Below, in pieces: positions 42,796 to 60,999 of a stretch of DNA of 64,000 nt. Each line of letters starts with the position of its first letter. The stretch's first letter is position 1. A program made the translations under genes and the position numbers. Origin of the DNA: Gordionus sp. m RMFG-2023 (taxonomy: Eukaryota > Nematomorpha > Gordioida > Chordodea > Parachordodidae). The notes beneath the pieces are model-generated. The model was not told the origin of the DNA. It made no database searches and saw only the letters and a list, made by a program, of their open reading frames with translations. The stretch is taken from NCBI RefSeq assembly GCF_954871325.1, contig NC_088777.1, positions 45,237,366-45,301,365 on the forward strand, given 5' to 3'.

Positions 42796-43619
42796 TCGCA
42801 CTTATCCGATAAAAATGACGTTGTTGACATATAAATGGGACTTAAAATTTTTCGCATTTAACCAATTTTTCGCATATTTGCAAAAAATATATTTTAACAT
42901 TTTGCCATGGCGCCTTTTTTTAGGATTTAAAAGTATTTGCAGTTAAGCCATATTAGGAATACCCTTATAAATGTTTAGAATAATTTACAATGAGATCTGC
43001 AAATAATATAAAATTTAAGGATTTAATCATCTCACTATTCACTACATTACACAAATTAATAATTGCAATACAAATTTGATTGTAACAGTTATTTATTTAA
43101 TAATTATTAGAAATTAAGCAATATTCTACTTATACAAAAATTTCACTGCAAATTATTTATTTTATAATGAAAATTTTATTGAAATTCATTTCATTTTATA
43201 ATTAAAAATATACGTTAAATTCATTTTATTTCTTAAAATTAATGAAGTTAAATACTTAATTAAAACGATTTCAATATAAAAAAATTTGCAATGTGCATGC
43301 ATATTTATATCTCGGATAAATAATAACCGAAACATTATATATTAAAAAAATATATGTATTGTATAATTATGGGTTTATAAAAAAAGAATTTATATAAAAA
43401 GAATGACTAAATAAATTTTTCCAAAAAAAAATGGCCAAATAAATGAATATATAAAGGATTATAAAAAATAAAACTCAATAAATAAAATGATTTTTTTTTA
43501 AAGAGCGATTCAAAAGAGGAATGATTACTTAGGAAGTTAGATTGAAAGAACTCAGATACTCTGTGATCGATAAGATAAAAATTCCTCACTTGGATCTCGT
43601 GTGTACAATTATTTTTCCC

Positions 43620-45020
43620 CGTTACCTTTAATTAATAGTAAAGACACGTCCCCAAAGATTTCCAAAGTGTTAAAGATTTTTATTTGGCTATTATTTTTTA
43701 TCACAATTATATGTTATATAGCCTTGGAGAAAAGTGTTATGATGTAGGAGGAAAGTGAGATAGAGATACTAAGTTATTTTGCCCTAGAGGAGTAACCTAA
43801 AGTTAGAGCTGGATTTTATTTTAAGCCATTCATAGCCAGTTTTAACTATAAAAATAATTGTGTTGGGATTGACCTAATGGTAACCGTTCGTAGGGAGGTA
43901 ATCAACGGAACAGGTAACAAGTGAATATAATCCAGTTTTTTTATGTGTGAGAAGAGGAAGGACATTTTTTTGTCCCAATGTTGAGGGCTAAGATCATGTG
44001 GTCATCTGGAATGGAGATTAGAAAATTAAAAAATGAATAGGAGGAAATATTAGGTAAAATGAAGAGGTGTGCGGATGCCATCATGCTGGATTTATAGGCA
44101 AAATGGCTAGTAACCAGGCAAAAGTCGAGAACTTTAAGTATTAAAAGGATTCCAAACCTATTATTTTAGGTTCATGAATGACCCTCAACAAAGTTTTTTA
44201 GGATTGTTTATAGTGTTAAGTGAAACAACTAAATAGGTGTCAAATAATCCTTTTCCTTCTATAGGGGCGCCTAAATGAGTGAAATCATTTTTGGGTATAA
44301 CCTGGGATTGGTAAGAAAAAAGAGGAGGGAGGGAACAAATCTCACATTTGGAGTGTTTAAAAAAAGATAGGGCAATAGTTTTCAATTATTTGATAGATAA
44401 GATAGCAAATATATACCGAGAGACAATTCTACCATCTAAATACCAAGAATTAAGAAGTAAATTAATTTAATATCAGAAATTAAATTGTGTATCAGCAATA
44501 TAAGGTTGGGCCTAAGGGGTTTACTTGTTTTATTCTCTTCCCCGAAAATGAAACATAGAACTAAATAAGAAATTCTGGCATATCTATTATAATTATCGTT
44601 TAAATATTCAGAGTATTTTGAATAAAGGAAAAGAACAACATAGTTTCATTTGAAGGTACTAAATGAGTTTTTGAAGCCTAGTTTTAAAAATAGTTGGTTG
44701 GGATTCATTAGAAAGATAAACTCAAATATCATGGGATCTCTATTGATATCAATTCTCATTTGAATGGGTTTTAAAAAATAAGAAAGAGAGTCTTTAATTC
44801 TGGAACATATGATTATAGATATAATTAGTCGAAAGGTAGACCTACCCGATATGTCTGATGCCACCAACTTTTTCTGAGAACTATAAGCCGGGCACCATAA
44901 GATTAGGAGAAAATAGAGTGGGGATATTTTTATGATGATATTGAGCAATTTTGTTACATTTTTAATAAGAATATGGCTTGAGGGAATGATTTGTCTTTGA
45001 TCATAAGAATACCCAGAATT
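43620..45020 (-). mobile_element. Decayed LINE reverse transcriptase, copy near gene 3
   Basis: Near-identical counterpart of 3,500-4,900: the SQKKLVASD, PIQ and LKLGFKNSF blocks are at 44,948-44,646 and the KCEI...LGAPI block at about 44,340-44,240, minus strand. Dead. Confidence 0.7.
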
Positions 45021-45874
45021 AAGGGGGGGGGCATTATTAGGTTAATATTCCCAGAAATGGAAGAATTTATATTGCAGAACTTTGGCTAATTTACATTTAA
45101 TAAATGTTATGGATTTTCACTTTTTTTAATATAAAAATGCGTTATTTCTTTAAAATTTTTACATATAAAAGCTAAGATACTTTAAAAAAGGATTTTATAT
45201 AAATGAACAATAATGATTCATTTTGATAAAATTTTCCATTTTAATTGGTATTTAAAATCAATTTTTAAATTCGAATATAGTAGTTTATTCGGATTTGAAT
45301 AAATCAAAAAATTTACTAATGGCATTTGTTATTCTAATCAAATTATTCAAAATCAAATTTTCAATAACAACCTACATAAAAATAAATTCTCTAAAGTTTA
45401 TTTTAACCCAAAAAATCATATTAAAAAATATATCCAATATTTCTTCCTAAAAAATATAATTTTAATAAATTGACATAATTTCCATATTTATGCAAAAAAG
45501 AAAGAATAGAACAATAAAAGAACGAAATAAAGGAAAAAAAATAGTGATATCCCATTTCCAAATAAACATCATAAATTTAAATTAAAAAAATTACAAAAAA
45601 AGTATGTAAATTGATTAATATTTAAAGATTATAAGGGCGATAGTGTAAAACAAGCAAATTTATATTTTGCGACCTAAGCCCGGCCCGGACCTAAATTATA
45701 ATTAAACACATTTTTTTTTAAATTTAAATTAAATATAAATATAATTACTAATTGCTATTGTCCTTATCCCAGAAAAATATTAATTATCTTTTTATTAACA
45801 ATAAAAGTAAAAAAACATGATTTATATATTTTATATTTTAAAAAATAACCCCGAAGCTGACCCATTATTTTATT

Positions 45875-48800
45875 TTAAAAATTTAGACCTGAGCCCGAAA
45901 CTTGCCGGCCTCTAGAAGAGTCTTCATCAGGATTTCTCAGAATATTATTACCCGAGCCCGATTCGACTAGCAAGTCTTTAGGAAAGTGTTCATCAGAGCG
46001 ACTCATATTTTTTGAAAATTGGAAAAATATACGATTAGAATTTTCGCTTCTTAAATCCTGATTATTTTGGAACATGGCGTAAACTTTGATAACGTATTCA
46101 GCCATATATATGAATGGTACATTGAGGTAAATTCTTTTGGTATTCTATAGGATATTATTTTTTTTAAAAAATTTATATTATAATCATAAATAATAAATAT
46201 ATTTTTTTTTGAAAAAAAAAACAATATTCATTTACCCTGCATTCACAGTTGGCTCGAAATTGTATAAAACGCCGCCGCGCTAACTATGAATGATGGGTTA
46301 GACTATTAAATTATTTTTCAATACACATTAGCATAATATTAAGTATATTATATTATGCAATCTCACTAAACATGAAAATTAAAAGAAATAAAAGTCTAAC
46401 TTTTTTTAGAATTATTAATAAGCCTTTATATTGGTCAATATATTATTCTTTATTTTTTTTTCATTTTATTAACCTTGTCGAAATATTTTCTTTCAATTCG
46501 TTCATTGTTCCTTTGCAAAATAAATTGAAAGGAATCAATTTCATTCCTTGATGTGTTCGTATCCAAGTTCAAAGCCAATGAATAAGATGAGTTCGGCAAT
46601 TTCATCAATGTTTGCAATTGAATTGATGGAATGGATGGGTAATGGTCTATAAAAGATAAGAAATAAACTTATAAATATTTAAAACCATTAATACCTGATA
46701 CTTTGAAATCTTGTCCGTTATCTAAAATTAATTAACAAATTTGCCTTATAGAATTACATAATTAAAATAATTATATATAAATATGTCAATTTTATTGAAT
46801 TCTAAGAAATTTAATATCTCCGATTTCCACACCATAAATAATATTTTTTAAGAAATGTTGGGACATATTTATTAGAGATCTGCCGGGGAATTATTAAAAA
46901 ATTTTGAACGGTGTCGGGTTGTCGAACAATTTATACATAGAAAACCAAATAGTTTTTGCATATCTTTGATTTTTGGGAAAATTTTAATTAGCCATTTTAG
47001 GCATCCAGTTTTTTTTGAATATCATACTCATATTTTGATTTTAATTAATACCATTTGAACATAAATAGTCTAACTAAAATACTGAATATAAATAATAATG
47101 GTAAATTCACAAAAAATTAAACAATTTATTTATGAACCAATTACAAACGCACAAAAACCTATAACATTATATCGAACACAATTGATTTATAAAACGGTTG
47201 TTGCTGAAAGAATAAGATAGCCCTATAGAAGAGATATAAGCGCCTTGAATGACATTAGGAAAGAAAAAAATAATTAGATATAGATATTTTATATATAATT
47301 GTAAGAATATTCACTAAAATATTTTTTAAAGGCCAGGGGGGGGGGCACTTTTATAAAATTTTAACGAACCGGGTCGGACCTGACTTTTGTTAATATTTAA
47401 TAAAAAATATAGTGGGATGGGAAATGCGCCGGAGAATTACTTGTACAAAAATTATTAATGGACTGAAATGGACTGGGCTTAGATGGGCCTTGCAGATGTC
47501 TAATTTAGATTTTATTGTAAAAATATTGGAAATTCTTTGTGTATTATAAAAACTGCATAGCTTACATACTTTGGACCACCGGGAACATAAGTCCAATTCA
47601 TATAAAAACAATTAAATATAAGTGAATTTTATATTAAAAGAATAACAATTGAGATTTTTCGACATTTATCAAAATAATAGGCTGAGACGCACCGAACCGG
47701 TACAAGAAGAAGACGCCTCAGAATATTATTTTATAATTACCAATTGCCAGCTTAAGCTTTAATTTTGAGGTTAGCTACCTAAAATATTTTATTTACAGAT
47801 TCTATGAGAGTTTATATAAAAGCTGGTCTGCTACTCTGCTCTACCCTAAATATCGAAAATATTTATTGTGGCTGTGAAACATGTTGGTGTGTGCATTTGT
47901 CAGGAACAATTTACTTTTGCTAAAGAATTAAATCAACATATTATGATTATTTGAATTTGGAAAAATTATTACACTCTCAATAATATTCTTGAGCCATTAT
48001 TACATTTTATTACATTACATTAATATTTTAAGAAATGATAAATTATAAAAAATAGGATTCTCTTGAATTGTTACCGTCATTAAAATATATATCCCCTTTT
48101 TAGAAAATAAATTTGATTTATTAGAAGCCATTCCAAAATTATTATACCGAAGAAGATCTTTTCAAAAATCACCGATAATATAAAATATCGCCTATATTAT
48201 TTCCTATAGTCATTCACAAAATATCATGCCAGTGATATAAAGATTTAATCTTAATATTAAATTTTATGTACACGGATACAAAAACAAAATTTAGATTCCT
48301 TATTTTATATCAACAATTTTAGGATTTAGCGAAATCCAAAATGAAAGAAATAATACAATATCTACCACTCCCTCTATTTTTTTTAAATTTTAAAAATCGT
48401 TCTTTTTTGAGCATATTAAATTAATTTTGACGAAATGTTCCTATTAACGAATTAATTTATAATAGAAATAAATTAAATTAAAAATATTATTTTACACATA
48501 AAAAATTTTAGAATTGAATAATCCTCTGAGGTTGGTAATCCAGTCAAAGTTAATATTCTAATAAAATAATGTTTTGTTTCTTCCAAGTGGCGTACTAAAA
48601 ATTTATTCTAAGAAAAAAAGATATTATTATAAACCAAAAATAAAAATAATAAACCTCCGATATAATATTTCTAGTGACATAATGAGCTTCTCCATTAGTT
48701 ACTTCATAAACTCTGTAATAAAAGGCGTGATTAGGATATTTATCATTTAATTCATGAAAGGCTCTAGGATTAGTAAAAGTGACTTCTACTGAGTACAGTC

Positions 48801-51030
48801 TAGGTAAGTTATTCGTAGATACAGTGTTTTCTAAATCCACCGGAACAATTTTAACATCTTGAACAGAGAAGCGATGTGTTTCTATAAATTATTTAAAAAA
48901 TTATTGTTAATATTGAATATAAAATTTGAAATGTAAATTTAGAGTCAATTTTTAGCTAATGTTTTAATTTTTAAAATTTATCATATATTTTGAGTAGTTT
49001 TTTTTAATTAAAAAAAAATCTGATTTTTCCAGAAATTTATATTCCATAATGTTTAGGAAAAACTTGATTTTTCTATAAATTTTTAGATGGGACCGGACCG
49101 ATGGATCGTTAAGTCAAATGAGACCGGACCGTCGGTCCGGTCCGGTCCAGGCGGTCCAATCCCACCTAAAAAAAATTTTTTATAAAGCTACAAAAGTTTT
49201 ATTCTGCATTTAAATTTATTAAAAATGAATAGTTAAACTACCCTATTAATATTTCAATTATATTATCAATTCATTTTTATTATATTATACACAAATGCCT
49301 AATCAAAAGAATATTAAAATACAAATTTATTTAATCAATATGAATATGATTTACACATTTAATTAATTTTTTTGATATATATATTTGGTTATAAAATAAA
49401 TTGTATATATCTTCTAAAAAATCAAAAATGATTCCATTTTTGCTTGATGTATTTGAAAATGATTGTAAACAGATTTTACAAATCTTATGACCAGTCTCTT
49501 TTTTAAAATAATTGTATAATTCTTTAACATCTTTTAAAGAATTTGATGGATTTTTTTGATTTTCATCAATAGTCATTCTTTCACCCCTTGAAGAGTGTGG
49601 CATTTCAATAGTACTAGTAGTATCAACTTCTATGATTTGAATATCCATTTCTAAAAATAAAATATAATACTACCTACCCTACTAAATTAAAATACTTGAA
49701 GGCATTGAATTTAATTGAATGAAACGGAAGAATATAAAAAGTAAACTATGAATATTGAATCTAATGAAACGGAAGAATATAAAAAGTAAACGATGAATTA
49801 GATATTATAAAGTGTTAGGCATTAAATAATCATATTTTATATGTTCATGTACATACACATTAACTATAAAGCAATTTATAGTAAACTTTTATATGACCGG
49901 TCGGACCGGACCGTTGCAAACACTATATAGCTATATTAAAACTTTTATATAAAATTAATCATCACAAAAAAAAATTCTATTTATCATTTAAAATTTCTTG
50001 TTCCTTCTGGCTAAAACAAAAAACTGTAAAAACACAAATGGTAGGTAGCTGTTGTTTCAAAATTCCTTTTTATAAACAAAACATTGACTTTGCGGATTGA
50101 GATAAACTAATATAACTTATTTATACATATATGTATATTTTATTTTTCATAACTCTTATTAAATTTTTTAATTCTAATCTTAGATATATATTTTAAAAAT
50201 ATGAATATAAATATGGAATGCAATAAATTTTATATATGTGACAGGGATGTAGCAGTTATTATAATGAAACATTTGGGGTTAGAAACGGAATAAATTTCTA
50301 CCCCTTGCTAGCTCTTTATGGGAGTTTTAATGTAATTTAAACAGAACTTGTAGGATTAATTTAATGACTATTTTTTTTAAGGATCCATTCTAAAATGAGG
50401 GTAGGATTATATAAATTAGTCATTTACTGTTTAAACAATTATTTAAAATGATATATTCTAAAATATAATTTCAATCTTTTGAGAGTTTATGCATAATAAA
50501 TAACATACGAATATAATTATAAATTATTCTATTATTTTAATTTTATATATGTTAATATAATCTTTTATATTATTTTAATAAAATTGTTGTAGTGTTATTA
50601 AACGGCTCTTTTTGAGCCGATTTTTAAAAACAGCTAACTCAGTTTTTTATCCAGAAATATATTATGCAAGCCTGAAAATTTTGCTCATGGAAGGATGAAA
50701 GGTCTAGACATATAGTATCGAAATTTCGAGGCTTAGTCAATATTTTTCTAGCGAAAATATTGAGTTAGCCGTTTTTAAAAATCGGCTCAAAACGAGCCTT
50801 TTAACAACATTAATTGTTAGATAAGGTATTATAATATTCAAAAATCTAATGTCAACTAAAAATAACTTTAAATAAAATGGCGGTCTAAAAGGTATAAATT
50901 TAGAATATTTCTTTTTACCATGTGCATCGATGTTAGGAAGTTGCACATCTCCATCAACTCTGAAAATGTTTAATATAAAATAAACTATAGCAATAAAAAT
51001 TTTGAGTTTTTTGAGTAAATGATTAAACAT
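45875..51030 (-). CDS. Secreted two-domain FN3-like protein, copy 3 (complete)
   Basis: Minus-strand exons: 50,919-51,030, 48,655-48,881, 48,496-48,607, 46,474-46,646 and 45,875-46,144. The total is 894 nt, an open 297-residue protein. The start is the ATG at 51,030, giving the leader MFNHLLKKLKIFIAIVYFIL, about seven residues longer than in copies 2 and 4. Domain 1 carries TFTNPRAFHELNDKYPNHAF and LEETKHYFIRIL; domain 2 carries SLALNLDT and YVIKVYAMF. The Cys of copies 2 and 4 is replaced by His. The C-terminus ends with an extra Asp/Ser/Arg/Gly-rich tail (DEDSSRGRQVSGSGLNF). Exons 2-5 are in the near-identical block; exon 1 is outside it. Intron 1 (2.0 kb) holds a BED-finger ORF and a MITE. 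Much of the upstream block conserved in the other copies is missing. Confidence 0.8.
49331..49648 (-). CDS. BED-zinc-finger-like ORF in intron 1 of copy 3
   Basis: Same 105-residue product as 9,215-9,532, with YNYFKKETGHKICKIC as the finger-like core. It lies in intron 1 of copy 3 on the same strand. Probably a hAT transposase N-terminal remnant copied with the large duplication. Confidence 0.5.
   Translation of the reverse strand: MDIQIIEVDTTSTIEMPHSSRGERMTIDENQKNPSNSLKDVKELYNYFKKETGHKICKICLQSFSNTSSKNGIIFDFLEDIYNLFYNQIYISKKLIKCVNHIHID
50590..50812. mobile_element. Palindromic hAT-type MITE, copy d, with preserved empty site
   Basis: Starts TAGTGTTATTAAACGGCTC and ends GAGCCTTTTAACAACATTA. 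The right flank is ATTGTTAG and the left flank ATTGTTG, an 8-bp duplication with one base lost. Copy 1 has the uninterrupted sequence AAATTGTTAGATAAGG at about 10,461, so the insertion in intron 1 of copy 3 postdates the split of the two copies here. Confidence 0.9.
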
Positions 51031-51129
51031 AAATTTTTCAGTTGGAAATTTTTGTAAAAATATAAAAAATATTATATAATTATTTAATTGCTTAATTTAT
51101 TTAAATTTGATGATATGAAATTTCTTATT

Positions 51130-51300
51130 ATTTAATTAACAATGCAAATAGTTTGCCAAACCACTCATAGCTCCTAAAGTATTATAGGTAGAGAGCTAAT
51201 TTTTAGATAAAGGATTTAGCTAAATATAGATCTATCATTTGTAATATTGTTTTATTTTTCAAGTAAAAATGCAAAATACCAATCGTCTTACTCCAGTCTC
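51130..51300 (-). promoter_or_regulatory. Shortened upstream block of copy 3
   Basis: From GCAAATAGTTTGCCAAACCA the sequence jumps directly to CTCATAGCTCCTAAAGTATT. Copies 1, 2 and 4 have roughly 300 bp between these points, including the conserved TATATATCAA element. This copy has lost the core of the putative promoter or leader. Confidence 0.45.
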
Positions 51301-51822
51301 GCCTAAATTAGTTTGTATATTATTGCCAACTAAATTAAACTTATAAATTAAAATGAAAATAGGGGAGAACGAGAATAGTGTTACTCCGAAGAGGTATTTA
51401 TTTGCCAAATAATGTACATCTTGATATTTTTAGCCATAAATGTATTAATTAGATGCTTCATTAGTTCTAAAAATGTTCCGCAGAAAAATATTCATAAAAA
51501 ATTTTAAAAGCAAATTTAAAATTTTAATACATCAAAGGCAATTTCTATATTTTTTACATTCTTACTAATAATTTTTTTATAAAAGTTATTAAGAGTAAGG
51601 GTGTCTCCAAAGCAAAGTTATATTTTCAAAAAATAATATTTTAGGGGTTTTTTTTGCCGTCTATTAATTTTTGATTTTGAAATTGTTATAGTTGTGTATT
51701 TTTACTATATATATTATAACATTATATAATATTCAATGTCAATCATATAATGTTAAAAAGTAGATTCGTAGATTTTATATTTAATTTTATACTATACCAT
51801 ATGACAATTTTATAAATTATAC

Positions 51823-52053
51823 ATGTCGAATATCAAACGAATGTCAATTAAAATTTTTATTCTGGAAAAGGTGAAGGAAATTTGGATTCCTTTTGTTAGA
51901 AATAAAGTGATGAAATATTATGTTGTTTATATGATTTTGTTGTGGATATTGATTAGAAATAAAGACTATCTTGGCATTAGTAATAAAATTCTTCTTTACA
52001 ATTGTAGACATGCAACTATTATAAAAATTGGGTTAATAAGTGATACGAAATAA
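51823..52053 (+). CDS. Possible small membrane protein in a three-copy repeat
   Basis: The 76-codon frame begins MSNIKRMSIKIFILEKVKEI and has a hydrophobic stretch YYVVYMILLWILI. A related 48-codon frame (start MSNIKRWSIIIFILEKVKEI) is at about 11,957-12,103. A third copy near 53,268 is disrupted soon after its start. Substitutions between copies are often conservative, which hints at coding, but AT-rich DNA readily gives such frames. No family was recognised. It may be just a repeat. Confidence 0.22.
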   Translation: MSNIKRMSIKIFILEKVKEIWIPFVRNKVMKYYVVYMILLWILIRNKDYLGISNKILLYNCRHATIIKIGLISDTK

Positions 52054-52059
52054 GTGAAA

Positions 52060-53160
52060 AGAACAAATTTTCCACATGTGGGAATAAGTTAAATAAGAAA
52101 TTAATATTATAGATAAACACAACGCAAGGTGATTATTTTTTAACAAATGAAATTTTTATGTTATAAAATTAGTTATATATATATATATATATTAAGTAGA
52201 GATTTTTACAAGGGATAAAATATAGATAGTTATTAATAAAAAGAGAAATCATTAAATATAGCCAGATTAATAAATTTAAAATGAGTCTGTAAATGAAATA
52301 TTGTAATTAAAAAGACTAGGATCGTATGTCTGATCTTTGTAAGCCGAATTTTGACTGGATGTAGGGCTGGATATTTTAATTTAATAAATAAAAATAAAAT
52401 TTGTTTATAGGTCAGGATTTCATTTATAGAGAGAGTTATTTTAATAATGAGAAGGATTATTTTAATAAATTAAAGTTTTTTTTAGAAGGTTATTAATTTA
52501 ATAAAATGACATATAAAATTGGAAAGTGATATTTATTGTAATTATGAGGGTAAGAAAGTATGATAAGTTGTGAAATAATTAAATTTAAATAAATCCTATT
52601 ATAATTTGTGTTAATGATAAGGTGTAAAATATGTATTTTTTTTGAAAGAAACTATTTTCTTAATTATAAATATTCAATAAAATTATATTTGCATTTAATC
52701 TATATATTTTTCTTTGTGATTATGCCACAAAATCATTTGTTTTTTACGTTTAACATTATTCAATGATTATGTTAAAAATATTACTTTCCTTTATCTTATA
52801 TTTTTGGAAATTAAATTTTATTTGAAACAAAATATCCCCATGATTATCTATATGTAATGAAATTGTATCTATATTTTGATTATTAGTTTTTATAAAGAAT
52901 ATATATTATCATATATGTTTCATTAAAACCTTGATGTGTTGGGATAATAAATGTTTTAAGGTGTAATGGTAAAAAGGAGCTCTGACTCAAATTAACTATT
53001 GAAAAATATATAAGATGGTGATATCCAATAAACTAATGAAAAATATGAATTTTGGGAGATTATAAGGAAAAATGAAGTGTATCTTAGAAATTAAATAAAA
53101 TCATAATTGTTTGAAAATGTAACACGTGGTCTATGAAGGGTGGACATGTTGTAATTATGT
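52060..53160. other. AT-rich intergenic stretch, nothing recognised
   Basis: A (TA)n run lies near 52,170. No open frame or transposon end is supported. Confidence 0.5.
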
Positions 53161-53179
53161 TTTTTTACATTATATATAT

Positions 53180-53430
53180 AACTTTATATAATATCCAATG
53201 TCAGTCAAATAATGTTTAAATGTAGATTAGTAGATTTTATATTTAATTTTATACAATATATGTATGTCGAATATCAAACGAATGTATTAAATATTTATTC
53301 TGGAAAAAGCGAAGGAAATTTGGATTCCCTTTGTTAGAAATAAATTGATGAACTTTTATGTTGTTTATATGATTTTGTTGTGGATATTGATTGGAAATAA
53401 AAGACTTCTTTACAAAAATGTGATATGTCC
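53180..53430. repeat. Third copy of the MSNIKR-containing repeat
   Basis: TAGTAGATTTTATATTTAAT through TTTTGTTGTGGATATTGATT matches 11,860-12,090 and 51,755-51,955. The short plus-strand frame is broken in this copy. Confidence 0.7.
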
Positions 53431-53789
53431 AACAAAATATGAAAATAACATATGATAAAACAATAAAATAATATCTATCAGGTAATAAAAATGATTATTT
53501 TTATTGTTATTGTAACAATTGTTTTGAGATAAAATAAATAAACAACCGATGTTTACTGCAGACTATTTCATTAATGCCGAAGACTGCATACACCAGTTTT
53601 TCGAGAAAAAAAATGAATAAAATAGCAGCAGATAGATGAAACATGGGGAAATATTTTAAAACTCACAAATTATTCCAATATATATGAAAATAATATGATG
53701 ATTGAATTAACAGAAGTTAAATCATTAACTCTTGCAATGTAAAAATATTTAGAATTACATTATTGCTCGATGAAGTTTTTCATAGGATA

Positions 53790-54430
53790 AAAAGTTTGAT
53801 AAACAGGAACGGAATTTAATAAGGCTAGGTTGTTTGTGGTAACTAGATTAAAATCACTTATGGGTATAAGCAGGTGAGGAAAAGTAAGATGGAAATGTAT
53901 GGGTAAAAAAATCTAACATTTGGAAATGTTTAGAAAAATATAGGGACAAGTTTTCAATTATTTTGGGGATAGATAAGATAGCAGATATATACCGAGAGAC
54001 AATTTTATCATCTAAATATCAAGAATTAAGAAGTAGATAAGATTTGTTTAATATCAGAAATAAAACCATGTATCAGCAATATTAGGCAGGACCTAAGGGG
54101 TCTACTTATTTGATTCGGACTACCTAGAATGAAACAACTTTAAAAATTAAATCCATATAGTCTAAATATTCAACCCAATTGTGATGGGTCTGATGCCACC
54201 ATCATTTTCTGAAAGCTATAAGCCAGGCGCCATATAAGATTAAGAGAATTTAGAGTGGTGATATTTTTATTTAAGATGATATTAAGAAATTTTGCTATTT
54301 TTTAAGAATATGGCTTGAGATAATGTTTTGTTTAATAATATCTTATTGATATATAGCTTTATCATAAACTTACCCAAAATAAAGGAGCGGGGGGCGTCAT
54401 TATTAGGTTAGTTTTCCTCCAACAGGAAGA
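53790..54430 (-). mobile_element. Most decayed LINE reverse transcriptase copy, near gene 4
   Basis: Collinear with 12,550-13,380 and 3,500-4,900 (ACCGAGAGACAATTTTATCA block, TGATGCCACCATCATTTTCT block), but with a deletion that removes the FKNAF region. It is a LINE fossil by descent from the shared paralogous unit. Confidence 0.6.
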
Positions 54431-55007
54431 ATTTATATTGCAAGCTTTTGGCCATTTTACAATTTTTAAATAATAATTTAGGATTTTTATCATTTATATA
54501 AAAATGCATTTTTTCTTTAAAATTTTTACATATAAAAGTTACGACATTTTGAGAAAGGATTTTATATAATTGAACAATTATAATAATTTCTTTTTATATA
54601 ATTATCTATTTTATTGATGTTTAAAAACAATTATTTGAATTCGAATATAGTTTTTTATTCGGATTTGAATAATTCATATTATTAACTATTGGCATTTTTT
54701 ATTCGAAAATTATTCAAAATCGAAGTTTTCAATTTATTTTTAAAAAAAACATAATAAAACTTTTATATTAATAAGCAACCAACACAAAATTAAAATTCTC
54801 TAGAGTTTATTTTCACCCCAAAAAATTATATTAAAAATATTATTTCTTCTTAAAAAATCTAATTTTAATAAACTGACAAAACAAATTTTATTAAAAATTA
54901 AATTAAATATAAAAAAAATAACTAATTGCTTTTGTCCTAATCCCAGAAAATTATTAATTATCATTTTATTTTTAACTCGAATCCTATCCAATATATTTTT
55001 TTAAAAA

Positions 55008-60146
<5,139 letters not shown>

Positions 60147-60249
60147 TTTTTTGAGGAAAAAAATTGTATTTTTCCAATTTAAATATAATATAATTATTTA
60201 AATGCCCTAATTAATTTAAATTTAACGATATGATATTTTTTAGTATTTA

Positions 60250-60735
60250 ATTAACTCCTCAAGTAATGCAAATAGTTTGCCAAACCAAATAAACCTAATA
60301 AGGAAAAAAAGTATAAAGGTTAATTTCAGCTTTAAATATCAATTAATTTGATATATAGGGCAGTATTCGATCAATATTAGCTTATTAAAATAAACAGCCA
60401 TTACATTTGCTTTATTCCTAACAAAAGCAACCTTAATAAAATTTAAGCGACCTATATTCTATAATTTGTTGTAAACATCAGGTATAGTTTTTGTGTGGGC
60501 AAGTAGAAAAAAACATTTACGGTAACTGCTACGGTTATTTGAACGATTGGACTTTTTAGAAAACAATGACATACTTCATATAATAGTCTTAAAGTATTAT
60601 AGAGAGGGAGCCCACTTTTCTTTTATTAGATAAAGGATTTTGTTACATTAAAATCTTTCATTTGTCCATTGTTTTTATTCCTCTAAATTTTATTGTAAAA
60701 ATGCAAAATATCAATCGTTTTACTCCAGTTTCACC
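60250..60735 (-). promoter_or_regulatory. Conserved upstream block of copy 4, promoter candidate
   Basis: Same block as 10,790-11,210 and 19,570-19,935, with the minus-strand TATATATCAA at about 60,357-60,348. Paralogy ends at about 60,750, where a hAT-type element begins. Confidence 0.4.
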
Positions 60736-60744
60736 TAGATTAGT

Positions 60745-60880
60745 TTGTACATTGTAACTAGTAACTGTAACTAGTTATATTATTTCAAAAATATTAGCTA
60801 CCAGTTACATTATTTTAGAAGTAACTAGTTACTAGTTACAGCTCGGTTGTGATTAGTTATATAGTAGTACTTCTAAATAA
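60745..60880. repeat. GTAACTAGTTAC-rich subterminal repeat, left end of a hAT element
   Basis: TGTAACTAGTAACTGTAACT, GTAACTAGTTACTAGTTACA and related motifs are clustered exactly where similarity to the other gene copies stops. Such repeats are common near hAT transposon ends. The matching right end was not found. Confidence 0.5.
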
Positions 60881-60999
60881 TTTTTATAACTCGTCACTTT
60901 CAAATTTTTTTTTGTTATACAAAATTTTTACAAATTTTAATTAAAAGAAATTTAAATGAAAGTATCATTTAATTAAAGACATAAATGCACTGAAGAACT

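Larger units (their letters stand above)
40121..50285. repeat. Right copy of the ~10.2-kb near-identical duplication
   Basis: This is the partner of bases 1-10,175 in direct orientation. Beyond about 50,285 it resembles the more diverged paralogue near 18.95 kb better than the left copy, so the boundary looks like a recombination or conversion junction. It contains exons 2-5 of secreted-protein gene copy 3. Confidence 0.95.

Noticed and set aside
54800-54991. 63-codon minus-strand frame just downstream of gene copy 4
   Set aside because: It is AT-driven, not conserved in the other three units, and has no motif.
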